From Phycisphaerae bacterium (GTDB taxonomy: Bacteria > Planctomycetota > Phycisphaerae > UBA1845 > JAFGLZ01): a stretch of DNA of 60,372 nucleotides. Each line of letters begins with the position of its first letter. The stretch's first letter is position 1. Where the stretch lies: contig JAFGLZ010000212.1 of NCBI GenBank assembly GCA_016927755.1, forward strand, positions 1-60,372, given 5' to 3'. The notes under the pieces are model-generated. The model searched no databases and had not been told where the DNA came from. It worked only from the letters and a program-made list of their open reading frames with translations. Made by a program: the position numbers and the translations under genes. This document shows, one piece after another, positions 8,271 to 15,587 of this stretch.

Positions 8271-10337
8271 CTACTTGGGTGGGCCGATGCGATCGATTTC
8301 GAAGGTTGCCTGGAGGGTCCCTTTGGCGCCTCGTCTTCGGACGGGGTTCAGGCGGACGGTCGTGATCGTTTTGCCGGCCCACTCCTTGTGCTTGGACAGG
8401 TCGAGCCGGTAGGTGTGCGGCTTGCCGTCGCTGGTGATGGGAAACCGGATCGAGAGGGGCTCGCCCATTTGCGGACGGTCGGTGGTGGTCCAGTAGAAGT
8501 GGGCGATCTGGCCGGCGGTGGTGGTCATGGTGATCTCGAGGGCCGGATAGTCATCGGCGCTGACGGGCTCGTCGAGCTTGGCGACCATGAAGCCGGGACA
8601 GTCGATTTGCCCGGTCAGCTTGCCGTCTTTGACGCGGACGTGGCTGAGTCCTCGATACAGCGTCCAGTAGTGCTTCTCGCAGGGGCGATCGAATTCGAAG
8701 TCGATCTTCGTGAGCGGGGTCATGTCGGCGGCCTCGCGGGCGAGCGTCCGCCAGGGGTCGTTGATGCGGTCCATGAAGTCGAGCAGTTGACGGCGGAGGT
8801 CGGCCTCGACGTCCTTGGTCTCCGGTCGGCCGGCGAGGTTGTTCATCTCGTTCGGGTCGCTCTGGTAATCGTAGAGTTCGTCGCGGTCGCGGGGGCGCCA
8901 GTTGTAGACGTACTTGTAGCGATCGGTTCGGATCATGCGGACCTGCTGGTTGGGCAGTGCGAAGGAAGTGAAGACGGCGTCGTGATGGCGGTCGGTCCGG
9001 CCGGTAAGCACGGGCATGAGGCTCTTGCCATGGACGGTTTGGGATGGCTTGACGCCGCAGACGTCGAGGAGGGTCGGCATCAGGTCCACGGAGCTTGCCA
9101 GCGCCTGCGTTGTCTTGGCCTTGGGGACGGTTCCGGGCATTCGTGCGATGAAGGGCACGCGCATCAGGTCCTCGTACATCATATAGGCCTTGAAGATGCA
9201 CCCGTGGCCGCCCATGAACTCACCGTGGTCGGTGGTATAGACGACGAGGGTGTTGTCGGCGAGGCCGAGCCGATCGAGTGCGGACAGGATGCGTCCGATC
9301 TCGGCGTCGATGTAGCTGATGTAGCCGTAGTAGTGTGCGATGAGCTCTCGGTACTGGCGATCGGTCCAGGCGGGACGGTCGAGGAGGTCCCACATCTCGC
9401 CTTCCCAGACGAGTTGGCGTTTGAGGCGGTCTCGCTGCTTGGGCAGATCGATTTCGTGCATTCGCCAGTGGCCGTTGCGGTTTCGCTTGGGGGCGTCGGT
9501 CATGGGGTCGTTGATCGTCGGGGGCAGGGGCATCTTGTCGGGGTCGTACATTTTGTCCCATGGCTCGGGGGGCGTGATGGGGCGGTGGGGTCCTTCGTAG
9601 CTGACGCCGAGGCAGAAGGGCCTATCGGCCTTGCGCTCGCGCTGGAGGTAGGCGACGGCTTCGTCGGTCAGATAGGTCTCGATGAAGTGTTTGGCGGGGA
9701 CGACGGAGTGGCCGTTTTCGATGACGGTCTGGTGGCCGCCGCGGACCTTCTTGCCGGGGCGGGGTTCGTCCATGCCGTGCTTCTTGAGGTAGGCGACGTA
9801 ATCGAGGCCTTCGTGGATGCCGTCCTGGAAGCCGTTCCGGGCTCGGTTGGGGTCGACGGGGGGCGGCTTCTTGTCGATGACTCGGGGCAGCTCGTCGTCG
9901 GTGGCGGGGACGAAGGCCTGTGGGCCTCGCAGGTGCCACTTGCCCATCCAGGTGGTGTGGTAGCCGGCCTTTCCGAGCTCGGAAGCGAAGGTGGGGATGG
10001 CGGCGTCGAGTGTGATGCCGTTGAGGACGACGCCGTGGCTCTGGGGGTGCAGGCCGGTCATGATGCTGGCGCGGGACGGTGAGCAGGGAAACGCGGCGAC
10101 GTAGTATCGTTCGAATCGCATTCCCTCGCTGGCGAGGCGGTCGAGGTTGGGGGTCTTGACGACGGGGTTTCCGCAAGCGCCCATTGCGTCCAGCCGATGT
10201 TGGTCGGTCATGATGAAGAGAACGTTTGGGCGGTTGTTGCGCTGTTGGCCTGAGGCGGGATTGGCGTTGGTGCCGAGCGCGGCGCCGAGGCCTGCGCCGG
10301 TGAGTGTTCGCATGAAGCCGCGTCTGTTCATGGTCAT
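8271..10337 (-). CDS. Sulfatase with Tat-type signal and C-terminal beta-sandwich extension
   Basis: This is a 688-residue arylsulfatase-family (S1) enzyme that hydrolyses sulfate esters, probably on polysaccharides. The N terminus MNRRGFMRTLTGAGLG is a twin-arginine signal. RPNVLFIMTDQHRLD supplies metal ligands near residue 45. The formylglycine motif C-S-P-S-R starts at Cys85 (followed by ASIMTG), so maturation by a formylglycine-generating enzyme is required; none is in the window. KWHLRG and VVYTTDHGEFMGGHG complete the active site. After the catalytic core (about residue 540) a further 145 residues (VSADDYPALEITM through TFEIDRIGPPK) form a beta-rich module with no sulfatase motif, probably carbohydrate-binding. 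The ATG at 10337 has GGAGG 9 bases upstream; a second ATG at 10331 is possible. The gene diverges from the M20 peptidase. Confidence 0.9.
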   Translation of the reverse strand: MTMNRRGFMRTLTGAGLGAALGTNANPASGQQRNNRPNVLFIMTDQHRLDAMGACGNPVVKTPNLDRLASEGMRFERYYVAAFPCSPSRASIMTGLHPQSHGVVLNGITLDAAIPTFASELGKAGYHTTWMGKWHLRGPQAFVPATDDELPRVIDKKPPPVDPNRARNGFQDGIHEGLDYVAYLKKHGMDEPRPGKKVRGGHQTVIENGHSVVPAKHFIETYLTDEAVAYLQRERKADRPFCLGVSYEGPHRPITPPEPWDKMYDPDKMPLPPTINDPMTDAPKRNRNGHWRMHEIDLPKQRDRLKRQLVWEGEMWDLLDRPAWTDRQYRELIAHYYGYISYIDAEIGRILSALDRLGLADNTLVVYTTDHGEFMGGHGCIFKAYMMYEDLMRVPFIARMPGTVPKAKTTQALASSVDLMPTLLDVCGVKPSQTVHGKSLMPVLTGRTDRHHDAVFTSFALPNQQVRMIRTDRYKYVYNWRPRDRDELYDYQSDPNEMNNLAGRPETKDVEADLRRQLLDFMDRINDPWRTLAREAADMTPLTKIDFEFDRPCEKHYWTLYRGLSHVRVKDGKLTGQIDCPGFMVAKLDEPVSADDYPALEITMTTTAGQIAHFYWTTTDRPQMGEPLSIRFPITSDGKPHTYRLDLSKHKEWAGKTITTVRLNPVRRRGAKGTLQATFEIDRIGPPK

Positions 10338-10541
10338 CGGTTGGGCCCTCCGCTTTCCGGTTTGCCGACCGGGGTGTGGGTCTTTCTGTGTATTGGGTCC
10401 GCGTGGCGGACCTTGGTTCTTCCGTGACATCGTGCGATTCGACTGCCAAGAGATTGTGTCGTCGCATCGGAGTGGTCATTGTATGCAGTGCGCGGTGCGG
10501 TGGGAACGCAAGAATCCGGCGGAGGGAGATCGGAGGAGAGC

Positions 10542-11831
10542 ATGTCATCCCTTGTCCAGGACGTTGTGAACCGAGTCGACGAGCTGACCGAGGAGTTGGT
10601 CGACCTTTGCCGATCGCTTGTCCGAATCAACACGGTGAACCCTTATGCCGGGGCGGGTGTGACGGGGTTGGAGGGGGACGGGCAGGTCTATCTCAAACCG
10701 ATCCTGGAGGCGATGGGCGGGAAGACGCGGCTTTTCGAGCCGCCGCCGGACATCTACGATCGGATCGGCATGATCGGTCCGAAGGGGCGGTCGTGGGAGG
10801 GGCGACCGAATCTCGTGACCGAGTTCGAGCTTGGCGGCGGAGCCGGGGCGGGCAAGCGGATCATCATCAACTCGCATATGGACACGGTCGGCGTCGAGGG
10901 GATGGACTTCGACCCGTTCTCCGGGGACCTGAAGGACGGCGTGATCTACGGTCGGGGCTCGACGGACGACAAGGGCGGCATGGCCATGGGCATCATCGCG
11001 ATCAAGGCGGTGCTGGGTGTGGCCGACAGGCTGCGCGGGTCGATCGTACACGAGAGCGTGGTCGACGAGGAGTGCAACGGGTCTGGGGCGGGGACGCTGG
11101 CGTGCTGTCTGGAGGGGTACGGCGGGGACGAGGCGATCGTGATCGACGGCGGGGAGCTGATCGTGACGCGCGGGTGCCAGGGGTGCCTGACGGCGAACGT
11201 GCTGGTCCACGGCAAGGCGGGTCACGCGGCCACGGGCGGGGTAAACGCGATCGACAAGGCCGTTCTGGTGAAGCTGGCGATCGACCGTTTCAAGGAGGCT
11301 CGAGAAGCGACGTACCCGAACTGTCTGGTGAACCTGGGCGTGTTCCACGGCGGGGTGCACCCGGCGGTGGTTCCTGGCTCGGCGAGGCTGAGCCTGAATA
11401 TGGTTTACGCGATCGAGGAGGCGCTGGAGAACGAGCAGGCGGGGGGAGGCTGGAACGGCTCGGGGATTCGCGAGGTGTTCGCCGAGACGATCCGGCGGGC
11501 GGACGAGGCGGACGCCTGGCTCCGGGAGCACCGATCGGTGGTGGAATGGGTGAAGGACCTAGTTCCGTTCGAGACGCCGGTCGAGGCGCCGGTCGTGCGA
11601 AACTTGTGTCGAGCGTATGAAGAGGTTCTGGGGGAGGCGCCGACGGTGGACATCATGCCAGCTTGGGCGGACGGGGCCAACATCGCGCGATATGGGGGGG
11701 TGCCGGCTGTGCTGTTTGGGCCGGGGACGCGGGGCAGGGCGCACTCTCAGGACGAGACGGTTCTGGTGGAGGACTTGGTCAAAGGGGCGAAGGTGGTGGC
11801 GGCTTATCTTGTGGAGCGGTTGGAGAGGTGA
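10542..11831 (+). CDS. M20 family metallopeptidase/deacylase (ArgE/DapE-like)
   Basis: This 429-residue cytoplasmic zinc hydrolase is of the M20 family (ArgE, DapE, carboxypeptidase G2 group). Zinc and catalytic residues are visible: SHMDTVG (His112, Asp114), GRGSTDDKGG (Asp142/143), ESVVDEECNGSG (catalytic Glu176, zinc Glu177) and the C-terminal GPGTRGRAHSQDE with the last His ligand. The dimerisation domain lies between (GKAGHAATGGVNAIDKA). The ATG at 10542 is preceded by GGAGGAGAG. The substrate, an N-acyl amino acid or small peptide, cannot be settled; the length fits the ArgE/DapE-like broad group better than true DapE (about 375). It is not in an operon: a divergent sulfatase lies upstream and a tRNA fragment follows the stop by 28 bases. 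Confidence 0.85.
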   Translation: MSSLVQDVVNRVDELTEELVDLCRSLVRINTVNPYAGAGVTGLEGDGQVYLKPILEAMGGKTRLFEPPPDIYDRIGMIGPKGRSWEGRPNLVTEFELGGGAGAGKRIIINSHMDTVGVEGMDFDPFSGDLKDGVIYGRGSTDDKGGMAMGIIAIKAVLGVADRLRGSIVHESVVDEECNGSGAGTLACCLEGYGGDEAIVIDGGELIVTRGCQGCLTANVLVHGKAGHAATGGVNAIDKAVLVKLAIDRFKEAREATYPNCLVNLGVFHGGVHPAVVPGSARLSLNMVYAIEEALENEQAGGGWNGSGIREVFAETIRRADEADAWLREHRSVVEWVKDLVPFETPVEAPVVRNLCRAYEEVLGEAPTVDIMPAWADGANIARYGGVPAVLFGPGTRGRAHSQDETVLVEDLVKGAKVVAAYLVERLER

Positions 11832-11859
11832 GGGGGGTGTGGTTTTCGACTGAGAGCTC

Positions 11860-11899
11860 CCTAATCCGACGATCGTGGGTTCGAGTCCCGCCCGGCGCG
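11860..11899 (+). tRNA. 3' part of a tRNA, resembling tRNA-Arg(CCU); not a full gene
   Basis: From CCTAATCCGA onward the sequence reads as the right half of a tRNA: anticodon CCT with AA, the 3' strand of the anticodon stem, a variable loop, a T arm (GTGGG-TTCGAGT-CCCGC, 11875-11891) and the 3' acceptor strand CCGGCGC with discriminator G at 11899. The required 5' acceptor GCGCCGG and a normal D arm are absent upstream, and the base before the anticodon is C instead of the invariant T. This is therefore a fragment cut near the anticodon, typical of an old att site or recombination scar. Confidence 0.5.
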
Positions 11900-11929
11900 T
11901 CGTTCTCTCTTTGCTCAGACTCATGGGGG

Positions 11930-12442
11930 CCGGCGATCGCAAACATGCCGCCCGTACGCGGATCGCATGGCGTATGCGATAGAGCATTCCACGATGTGGA
12001 GCGACGTCGTCCGTGTAGCTACGAGGCCGAAGGTATCGCTGCAGGTCCAGGTGTCGCTGAAGGAACGCCGCGTGCTGCGGGACGGACGTCACGACATGAT
12101 CGTCCTTGGTGTAGTGGTACATTCCGGTCGAGAGAATCCCCAGGTCCGGCACGAGCAGCCCGCCGAGCGTCGCGACCCGAGCGGGGGTGAGCCGACGGCG
12201 CGGGGAGATCGTGGCCGCAAAGAACGACCACTGCGATCACAGCGGCGGCGGTCTGGGACCATAGGAAAGACCGTCCGCATCATCCGGAACGTGAGCAGGT
12301 AGACTAGCAGCGTGTTGACGATATGAAGACCGAGCGACACGCAATGACAAGCCATCGGGACGACACGGCCGGACCAAACGGACTCCGATACGGATTGCCG
12401 GGCCAATCCCTCTGCAACCGCTTGTCGCTGAGTATCATCCAT
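11930..12442 (-). pseudogene. Decayed membrane-protein gene with frameshift
   Basis: From an ATG at 12442 the minus strand reads MDDTQRQAVAEGL and then a clear membrane helix, LHIVNTLLVYLLTFRMM. At about 12240 coding character passes to another frame, which reads ARVATLGGLLVPDLGILSTG and then YHYTKDDHVVTSVPQHAAFL and LDLQRYLRPRS. That second frame then runs into the tRNA fragment with no proper stop. The simplest reading is one gene broken by a frameshift and truncated at its 3' end. I do not recognise the family; the helix recalls the 'HxxNxLLxxL' loop of multi-pass membrane proteins. Confidence 0.4.
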
Positions 12443-12785
12443 CGTAAGGATTCTCGTTAATCCGCCGCCCAGAGGCAATGGTCATCGTGAGGCCTGCGGA
12501 TTCCGTCGCCGCCTCTGCGTAAATCGGGACCGCGGTCACATCATCGAGTACCTCCTCGATCTCACGGTGCTGTCTGTCCAGGCCGCGCCGTGGCGTCCGC
12601 GTGGCGCTCTCCGCGCGGCGTGAACCGCGTGGTTCCGGCAACCCACCCCAACAAGGCAAACGCTCGTCGGCGATTCGGTGAATGCATCGCCGCACCGAGG
12701 CCCGCCCGGTTGAACTTGTCCGCCGTCCATGTATCATCTTCCGTTTGCGGCGAACCGGCGCGTGTTTGGTACTGATGAGGCACTG
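12443..12785. other. Intergenic region, nothing recognisable
   Basis: Short overlapping minus-strand frames run here, one ending in VLDDVTAVPIYAEAATES, which is protein-like but has no start or ribosome site. It may belong to the same decayed locus as the pseudogene beside it. Confidence 0.35.
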
Positions 12786-13367
12786 ATGAAGCCCCCCGCA
12801 CCTCTAGGCTGGCTACTGCGATTCTTCGTCTCCCACGACCAGGCGCGCGCCATGGGGGTCAAGAGCCTCAAGGACGAGCGGATGGAGGCCGTTCTCTCGC
12901 ACGTCACGGGGCGTTTGCTGGACGTCGGCTGCGGCGAGGGCAATGAGCTGGTGGCCGCCTATGGCGGCGGCGGACTCGGCGTGGACGTCTACCCTTGGGA
13001 GAAGACCGACGTCCTCTGTGACACGCGCAACATGCCGCTTCCCGACGCGTCTTTCGATACGGTGACCATGGTCGCCGTGCTGAACCACATTCCCCAGCGC
13101 GAGGTCGTGCTGACCGAATGCGCCCGCGTGCTCAGACCGGGCGGAAAGATCGTCATTACCATGCTGAGCCCCTTGATCGGAACGATCCGGCACAAGATGG
13201 CCCGATGGGACCGCGACCAGCATGAGCGCGAGATGGCGGACGGAGAGGCCTACGGCATGACGAGAGCCCATGTCGAGGAACTCCTGGGCCGGACCGGCTT
13301 TGCCCGAGTCGCGCACCGACGTTTTCTCTTGGGGCTAAACCAACTGTTCGTGGGAACGAAGGCTTAG
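12786..13367 (+). CDS. SAM-dependent methyltransferase (Methyltransf_11 type)
   Basis: This is a 193-residue class I methyltransferase. Motif I is GRLLDVGCGEGNEL near residue 43. The acidic residue follows in GLGVDVYPWEKTDVLCD, then DASFDTVTMVAVLNHIP (post I/II) and ARVLRPGGKIVITML (III). A short N-terminal helical segment with WLLRFFVSHDQ precedes the core. The ATG at 12786 follows GATGAGG; the longer frame from 12729 lacks a ribosome site. The gene ends 39 bases before the large membrane protein on the same strand and probably shares its transcript. Its place at the head of a glycan-lipid cluster suggests methylation of a sugar or lipid carrier, which is inference only. Confidence 0.8.
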   Translation: MKPPAPLGWLLRFFVSHDQARAMGVKSLKDERMEAVLSHVTGRLLDVGCGEGNELVAAYGGGGLGVDVYPWEKTDVLCDTRNMPLPDASFDTVTMVAVLNHIPQREVVLTECARVLRPGGKIVITMLSPLIGTIRHKMARWDRDQHEREMADGEAYGMTRAHVEELLGRTGFARVAHRRFLLGLNQLFVGTKA

Positions 13368-13406
13368 CGGCCGATACGAATCGGCCGCCGATCGTGAGGT
13401 CTGTTG

Positions 13407-15578
13407 ATGCTCGCACCGCGGGAAGGTGACACGGCCGAAGAGAACGCTCGGGACGCCGCAGGCAGACGGTGGCTCGGCCACGGTGTGGCGGTCGTCCTCT
13501 GCGTCGCCTTCGCCTCGTCCCTGTGGCTGCGGAACTCGTTGACGCGCATCGCCGGCGACCAGAGCAACATCGTCACGATGATCACGGCGCAGGACGCGCC
13601 GGAGAACTTCGCCCGCGACCCGTTCTTCAGCGGAACGGCCTCGGCGTTCTACCCACCGTTCTTCTGCTCGATCATGCGATGGTTGATCGCGCATTTCGGG
13701 ATTCTCGGCGCGCACCGGGTCGCGCAGTTTCCGCTGACCGTCATCTACCTCCTGGTGATGTACGGCGCCCTGTACGCCATTACGCGATCCACGCCGGCCG
13801 CCGTCGTCGTGGCAATGCTGTCGGCTCAGCGGCTCATGTCGCTGGGAGGCTCGTACTGGGGCGTCGACACGGTAGGAACGGTTCAGCCTCGCACGTTCGT
13901 GCTGATCTTCACGCCCGCGCTGTTCTTTCTGGCGTGGCGTCTTCGGGAGAGTTGGTGGTTCGTGCTGCCGTTCGCGCTGACCGGCCTGTTGCTGAACGTC
14001 AATCCACCGGGGGCCCTGTTCTTCGGCGGTTTGCTGGGGGCCGCGTTTCTGCTGACGCACCGCACGTCCAACGTGAGATCCTCGCGATTGGCGGCCGCCG
14101 CCGTCGCGTTCGTGATCGGCGCCGCCCCATTCGCCTATACGCACGTGACCGCGCGTGCATCGAGCAAGGTAGAGGGGCCGGCGGTTCCCCGCGAGGATTT
14201 CATGGCGGCGCTGGAGTACCGCTTCGCGGGCACGTCTTCGTTTCCCATCGAGACCGAGAACGCTCATCAGTTCCTCTCGAACTTCGGCCCGATGCTGTTC
14301 CTTGCGGCGGCGGGCTGGGTCCTGCGCAACGGCAAACGGGGCCCGCTGGACCGCTGGTTGCTCTGCTTCTTCCTGCTCGCGGCGATCGCCCCCGTGGTCG
14401 CCCAATACGTGATGCAGAAGACCTTCATGGCAATGGGCAAGGCCCCGCCCATCGCCAACGTCATGCGAGCGCAGAAGAACGCGTATCTCGTGATGTACGT
14501 CTACGCGGCCTTTCTGATCCTGGAGTTGATGGCGAGGACGAATCGGAGGGGTCGGGTGCTCCTCGTCGTCACGGCCGGCGCTGCCGCGATCTTCGGCGGC
14601 CCCCTGCTCAGGGCCGAGGTCTTCAGGGCCAACCTCTCGCAGCTCCGCGAGCTGGCGAGCGGAAACCGGCTCCACGTGGAAGCGCCGGACATCGATCGTG
14701 TGGCCGACTGGGCACGAGACGAGACCCCGCGCGACGCCCTGTTTCTCTTCTCGCACACTCGGTTCGCCCCGTTCCGGTTCTGCGCGCAACGGAGTCTGGT
14801 CACGTCCTTCACGGACGGAGGGATGGCCCTCTACAACGGCCCTGCCCGGATCGTTCAGTGGCACCGATGGCAGAGCCGACTCAGGGAGGCCGTCGAGGAC
14901 AGGTCGGTCGAGAAGCTCCTGAAGCTGGCCAACGAGGCCCGCGCCGACTACATCGGCATCTCGGCGGATTGGCCCGGGCCGCCGGACGCGAAGCTCGTCT
15001 ACTCGGGACACCACTGGGACGTCTACGAACGACCCAAGGCGGGCAGTTTCGCCTCGCCGATCCCCTTCGAGAGCGTCCGGTTCGACAAGCCCGCGACGTC
15101 CTACCGAAGCAACTGGGTCGGGCGCTCACAACAGGTCAGGATCAAACCGGAGGGGGAAAGGGGACTCCGTTGCGAGATCGTCGGCGGCCCCGACGCCAGC
15201 CAACATCACTACGGGGGCGTCCGGTTCCCCACGCCCCCGTTCGGGGCGCTGAGGCTCGACATGACCTTCATGTTCCCGGAGAACATCGAGGCGGTCTGGC
15301 TGGACGGCCACGACGACGCCGGAGACCGAGTCCTCCGATGGAAGTGGCGTCCGACCATTCGAGACCGAGCTCAGATGACCAAGCGGGCCTTCTACACCGT
15401 TCGGGGCGGTCAGTCCGGACGGTACTTCGTGGCCGAGCACGCCGACGCGACGAGGCCCGCCACTTCGGTAAACCTCTTCCTTCAGCTCCACAGGCCTGAT
15501 CGGCGAGCCGGCTTCGTCCTGCACGGCGCGGACGTTGCCCCGCCGCGCCTGACGAGCGGGCCGAGCGAGGCGAAGTGA
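13407..15578 (+). CDS. Large multi-pass membrane protein, possible lipid-linked glycosyltransferase (GT-C-like)
   Basis: This 723-residue protein starts at ATG 13407 (GTGAGG 7 bases upstream). The first half holds about nine hydrophobic segments, among them GVAVVLCVAFASSLWL, VIYLLVMYGALYAI, WWFVLPFALTGLLLNV, LFFGGLLGAAFLL, GPMLFLAAAGWVL and VLLVVTAGAAAIFGG. Between segments 1 and 2 is a loop with AGDQSNIVTMI and then FYPPFFCSIM, a place where GT-C enzymes carry acidic residues. Residues about 420-723 are extracytoplasmic and soluble, with DWARDETPRDALFLF, a module also seen in planctomycete 'DUF6798'-like and PMT-like proteins. I infer a GT-C or lipid-carrier function, but no DxD-type motif is decisive. 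Only 9 bases separate its stop from that of the convergent GT39-like gene. Confidence 0.55.
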   Translation: MLAPREGDTAEENARDAAGRRWLGHGVAVVLCVAFASSLWLRNSLTRIAGDQSNIVTMITAQDAPENFARDPFFSGTASAFYPPFFCSIMRWLIAHFGILGAHRVAQFPLTVIYLLVMYGALYAITRSTPAAVVVAMLSAQRLMSLGGSYWGVDTVGTVQPRTFVLIFTPALFFLAWRLRESWWFVLPFALTGLLLNVNPPGALFFGGLLGAAFLLTHRTSNVRSSRLAAAAVAFVIGAAPFAYTHVTARASSKVEGPAVPREDFMAALEYRFAGTSSFPIETENAHQFLSNFGPMLFLAAAGWVLRNGKRGPLDRWLLCFFLLAAIAPVVAQYVMQKTFMAMGKAPPIANVMRAQKNAYLVMYVYAAFLILELMARTNRRGRVLLVVTAGAAAIFGGPLLRAEVFRANLSQLRELASGNRLHVEAPDIDRVADWARDETPRDALFLFSHTRFAPFRFCAQRSLVTSFTDGGMALYNGPARIVQWHRWQSRLREAVEDRSVEKLLKLANEARADYIGISADWPGPPDAKLVYSGHHWDVYERPKAGSFASPIPFESVRFDKPATSYRSNWVGRSQQVRIKPEGERGLRCEIVGGPDASQHHYGGVRFPTPPFGALRLDMTFMFPENIEAVWLDGHDDAGDRVLRWKWRPTIRDRAQMTKRAFYTVRGGQSGRYFVAEHADATRPATSVNLFLQLHRPDRRAGFVLHGADVAPPRLTSGPSEAK

Positions 15579-15587
15579 TTCGGGGCG

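Noticed and set aside
8250..10082. 610-codon plus-strand frame
   Set aside because: It is antisense to a clear sulfatase with full catalytic motifs; its composition is Val/Gly/Asp-rich shadow.
13335..15014. 559-codon minus-strand frame
   Set aside because: It is antisense to the membrane protein gene and full of Arg/Glu/Gln runs; no family resemblance.
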